Assembly: GCA_035999765.1 (NCBI GenBank)
Contig: CP108521.1
Location: 10,416,001 to 10,480,000 of the forward strand
Length of the DNA: 64,000 bases
Source of the DNA: Streptomyces sp. NBC_01231
Lineage (GTDB): Bacteria > Actinomycetota > Actinomycetes > Streptomycetales > Streptomycetaceae
Reading direction: 5' to 3'
The notes under the pieces are model-generated. The model worked only from the letters and a program-made list of their open reading frames with translations, made no database searches and had not been told where the DNA came from. The translations under genes were made by a program, and so were the position numbers. Within the stretch, counting starts at the first letter, position 1. Each line of letters opens with the position of its first letter. Below, one piece after another: positions 61,235-64,000 of this stretch.

Positions 61235-62989
61235 ATGCACGTCCTGGAGCCGGGGGATCCGCGGCGGATGGGGGACTTCACGCTGGTCGGCAGACTGGGT
61301 GCCGGCGGTATGGGCCAGGTGTTCCTGGGACGTTCCGCGGGCGGGCGGGCCGCAGCGGTGAAGGTGGTCAAGGCGGCGTTGGCCGAAGACCCTGAGTTCC
61401 GGGCGAGGTTCCGCCAGGAGGTCGCCGCGCTGCACCGGGTGGGCGGTGAGTGGACGGCGCCCGTGCTGGGCGCCGACACCGAAGCCGCGGCCCCTTGGGT
61501 GGCCACCGAGTACGTGCCCGGCCCTTCACTGCACCAGGTCGTCGGGTCGAGCTACGGGCCACTGCCCGAGGCCACACTGCATTCCCTGGCCTGGCGGCTC
61601 GCCCGTGCACTGCGCGCCATCCACGGCGCGGGCCTGGTGCACCGTGATCTCAAGCCGTCGAACATCCTGCTGACCGTCGACGGCCCACGCATCATCGACT
61701 TCGGTATCGCCCGGGCGCTCGACACCGTGGCGGGCAGTCTGCGTACCTCCACGGGGGTCGTGCTCGGCTCGCCCGGTTTCATGTCGCCGGAGCAGGTGCG
61801 CGGACAGCGGGTGACGCCTGCCGCGGACGTGTTCAGTCTCGGCTCCGTTCTGGTGTACGCGGCGACGGGGCGGCTGCCGTTCGGCTCCGCCGAGCTGGGG
61901 CTGCACGCGCTGATGTTCCGTATCGCCGAGGAGGAGCCGGACCTCACCGGGGTGCCGCCGACGCTGACCGATCTGGTGACCGCCTGCCTCGCCAAGGACC
62001 CGCAGCGGCGGCCCACAGCCGCGCAGCTCGCCGTCCACACCGGCACCGACGCGGACGGCCCTTGGCTGCCCGCGGAGCTGCTGGCTGAACTCGGCCGGCT
62101 CGCCGCCCGGATACTCACCGCGGAGACACCGCCGCAGGGCTCGCCGGTGCCGACGCGGTCCACGCGGCGGTGGCGGCCGGTCCTCGCGGGAGTGGTGGCG
62201 CTGGCCGCGGTGGCCACGGGCACGGCGCTGGCACTGCGTGACGACGAGAAGGAACCCGCGGCGGGCAGCGCACCTTCGGCGACCGCGTCGCCGGGCACCG
62301 AGACGGGCATCCCCGACGAGTTCATCGGTGCCTGGGAAGGCGTAGTCGAAGGCAATTCCGACATGCCGAAACGCGTACTGCGGCTGGAAATCTCGCCCGG
62401 CAGTCCGGGCGAGAAGGCCGCCGCGTACATCGACACCGACGGCGACCTCCAGTGCACGGGTCGCAGCACGCTGGTCTCCGCCGATGCCGACACACTGGTC
62501 GTCGGCAAGGGCCAGGTGACCGCAGGCGTGCCGCAGGGGCGCTGCACCCCGCTGCCGCAGCAGACCCTCAAGGTGCGGTCACGGGACGTACTGGTGTGGA
62601 AGTCCGGCGACCTGACGGCCGACTTCTACCGGTCGGTCGGCGGACGAGACGCGGTGCCGGACCAGTACGTCGGCACCTGGGTGCCGGCCAACGAGACATA
62701 TCGAGCGAAGGAGTTGGTCCGGATCGCGCAGGGCCCGGTCGGTGGCCGCCTGGTGCGGATGTCGGTCACGGCGGGCATGGATGACGGCACGGAGCAGTAC
62801 TGCGACGGCACCTTCGTCATCGGCGCCGTGTCCCCGGTGCTGGCGCTCAGCCCGGCGACGTACACCGCGGAGTCGGGCAAGGGCTGCCGTCAGCCCGACT
62901 CGGTCTTCTTCACTGCCGCCCGCGACGGCAATCTGCTGCTGTTCAGCATGGCCGCGGACGCGGAACCGGCAGAGTACGTGCGGAAGTAA
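61235..62989 (+). CDS. Receptor-like Ser/Thr protein kinase
   Basis: A 584-residue PknB-type kinase. The kinase domain (about 14-270) has GAGGMGQVF, Lys43 in AAVKVVK, HRDLKPSN with Asp138, and DFG at 155-157. One transmembrane helix near 313-334 separates it from an outer part of 245 residues. That part holds two similar units, which start IPDEFIGAWEG and VPDQYVGTWVP, each with one Cys pair. The outer domain is not a PASTA type. The ATG at 61235 gives the natural start. Confidence 0.92.
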   Translation: MHVLEPGDPRRMGDFTLVGRLGAGGMGQVFLGRSAGGRAAAVKVVKAALAEDPEFRARFRQEVAALHRVGGEWTAPVLGADTEAAAPWVATEYVPGPSLHQVVGSSYGPLPEATLHSLAWRLARALRAIHGAGLVHRDLKPSNILLTVDGPRIIDFGIARALDTVAGSLRTSTGVVLGSPGFMSPEQVRGQRVTPAADVFSLGSVLVYAATGRLPFGSAELGLHALMFRIAEEEPDLTGVPPTLTDLVTACLAKDPQRRPTAAQLAVHTGTDADGPWLPAELLAELGRLAARILTAETPPQGSPVPTRSTRRWRPVLAGVVALAAVATGTALALRDDEKEPAAGSAPSATASPGTETGIPDEFIGAWEGVVEGNSDMPKRVLRLEISPGSPGEKAAAYIDTDGDLQCTGRSTLVSADADTLVVGKGQVTAGVPQGRCTPLPQQTLKVRSRDVLVWKSGDLTADFYRSVGGRDAVPDQYVGTWVPANETYRAKELVRIAQGPVGGRLVRMSVTAGMDDGTEQYCDGTFVIGAVSPVLALSPATYTAESGKGCRQPDSVFFTAARDGNLLLFSMAADAEPAEYVRK

Positions 62990-63029
62990 TGACCCCGCCC
63001 CAGACGGCAGTTGCACCGTTTTCCCTTTT

Positions 63030-64000
63030 CTATTCGGTCCGCAGGGCGGTGGCGGTGCGTACTCTGGCGGCCCAGCTCGCCGGCAGCAGCGCGCCCAGGA
63101 CGGCGATGAGCAGGCCGCCCAGGGCCAGCAGGATCAGCTCGGCCGCGTGGTAGACGGCGAGGACGGAGCCGGGGAGGTCGAGGCCGACGCTGTGGCCCAT
63201 GGCGGGGATGACCCAGTCGTGCAGAGTGACGCCGAGCGGAACGCCCAAGGCGCCGCCGACCAGTCCGGTCGCGAGGACGGAGGTGACGACCATCGTGATC
63301 ATCTGCCGGGGGGTCATGCCCAGGGCTTTGTGGACGCCGAGTTCCCGGACGCGTTCGCGGGTGTCGAGCACGACCGCGTTGAGCACACCCAGCGCTGCGA
63401 CGGCGACGAGCATCAACGTCAGAAGCGCGGACAGCGCGTTCAGGGTGACGACCATGTCGCTGCCGCCTTCGGCACCTCCCGGTCGTGCGGTGACCCCCAG
63501 CGGATTCAGGACCTCGTTCAGCGCGTCGACGTAAGTCGCCACGTCCGTACCGGACTTCACCGCGATGTGCTGTGTGGTGTCCGTCAGGTCCGGGTGCGCG
63601 GGTGCGAGCGTCGCAGCGTCGGTGAACACCTGCATGCCGTCGTTGCGGGGGTCGAGGACCTCGCCGACTATCCGGACCGTGACCGACTTGCCCAGACCGC
63701 CCAGCGTGACGGTGTCCCCGATGTGCGTACCGGTGGCGGTGAGGAAGGGGGTGGGTACCACGGCCTCTCGGGGCGTGGCGATCCAGCGGCCGGAGACCAT
63801 GGTGTAGCCGCCCCAGGAGGCGTCGCCGGTGAAGGCGACCACTGCGGTGGTGCCGGCCACGCCGGGGACGGTGGCCCGGGCTGTCGCGGTGCTGTAGCGG
63901 ATCCGGGTCGCGGGCTGGGCGTCGATCGCGGCGCCGATGGCGGCCGCATCGGGCGCGGGCTGCGTGGGGGCGATCGGACCGTCGGGGCCGAGTTCTGGCA
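63030..64000 (-). CDS. FtsX/MacB-type ABC transporter permease (5' end outside window)
   Basis: The frame stays open to base 64000, so the start lies beyond the window. The visible 323 residues contain part of a periplasmic MacB-like core domain (GDTVTLGGLGKSVTVRIVGE) and a C-terminal FtsX module with helices LSALLTLMLVAVAALGVLNAVV, TMVVTSVLATGLVGGALG and ELILLALGGLLIAVLGALLP. TRERVRELGVHKALGMTPRQ between the helices is the FtsX coupling loop. Such permeases export or release lipids or peptides with an ATPase partner that must be encoded upstream, outside the window. Confidence 0.9.
   Translation of the reverse strand, partial: PELGPDGPIAPTQPAPDAAAIGAAIDAQPATRIRYSTATARATVPGVAGTTAVVAFTGDASWGGYTMVSGRWIATPREAVVPTPFLTATGTHIGDTVTLGGLGKSVTVRIVGEVLDPRNDGMQVFTDAATLAPAHPDLTDTTQHIAVKSGTDVATYVDALNEVLNPLGVTARPGGAEGGSDMVVTLNALSALLTLMLVAVAALGVLNAVVLDTRERVRELGVHKALGMTPRQMITMVVTSVLATGLVGGALGVPLGVTLHDWVIPAMGHSVGLDLPGSVLAVYHAAELILLALGGLLIAVLGALLPASWAARVRTATALRTE

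Overview
The window is high-GC DNA with the gene style of Streptomyces or a close relative. The signs are GTGA start-stop overlaps, GTG starts, rare TTA codons, SpoIIE-type phosphatases, a DGPF/ECF sigma pair, a CU044_5270/sigma pair, and the remains of a telomere gene pair (tap-tpg). I cannot name the species. The mix of intact metabolic operons, orphan regulators, frameshifted genes and insertion-sequence scraps fits a chromosome arm rather than the core.

Layout. 1-6.5 kb: the 3' part of a GAF/SpoIIE/ATPase phosphatase, then a complete sugar-type ABC importer (ATPase, permease, lipoprotein). 6.5-12 kb: single genes for an amidotransferase, an acetyltransferase, an aldo/keto reductase, an amphi-Trp protein, a PPK2 polyphosphate kinase and a zinc alcohol dehydrogenase. 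12-16.5 kb: an FMN-binding protein and a ferric-reductase-like membrane flavoprotein, divergent from a two-component system. 16.5-25.5 kb: small membrane proteins, a nucleotidyltransferase, the DGPF/ECF pair, a TmrB-like kinase, a tRNA-like element beside tandem repeats, a MASE1 protein, and a second SpoIIE phosphatase coupled to a small unknown gene.

25.9-30.2 kb: a transporter, an argininosuccinate-lyase-family enzyme and a divergent LacI regulator with three matching operator-like sites. 30.3-36 kb: a phosphotransferase, an hsp20 gene broken by an in-frame TAG, a subtilase without a signal peptide, and a secreted PQQ-type sugar dehydrogenase. 36.2-39.4 kb: a compact pqqABCDE operon, including a 46-residue PqqA that is easy to miss. 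It would supply the cofactor for the dehydrogenase next to it.

39.4-46.2 kb is the decayed part: an IS3 scrap, a shredded LysR gene, a structured leader before a MerR-like gene, a 13-copy hexanucleotide repeat, and the frameshifted tap-tpg remnant. It ends with an XRE regulator and a SnoaL-like gene that carry the same palindrome in front of each. 46.3-54.2 kb: a GH5 hydrolase, a polysaccharide deacetylase, a broken SDR, a flavin oxidase-like protein, a TTA-containing secreted repeat protein and an ECF sigma operon. 54.3-64 kb: a broken GNAT, an unusual MerR/sliding-clamp fusion with a TTA codon, an AraC/metallo-hydrolase pair, a sirtuin, an IstB scrap, a GMC oxidoreductase, a receptor-like Ser/Thr kinase with a duplicated outer domain, and an FtsX-type permease cut by the window edge.
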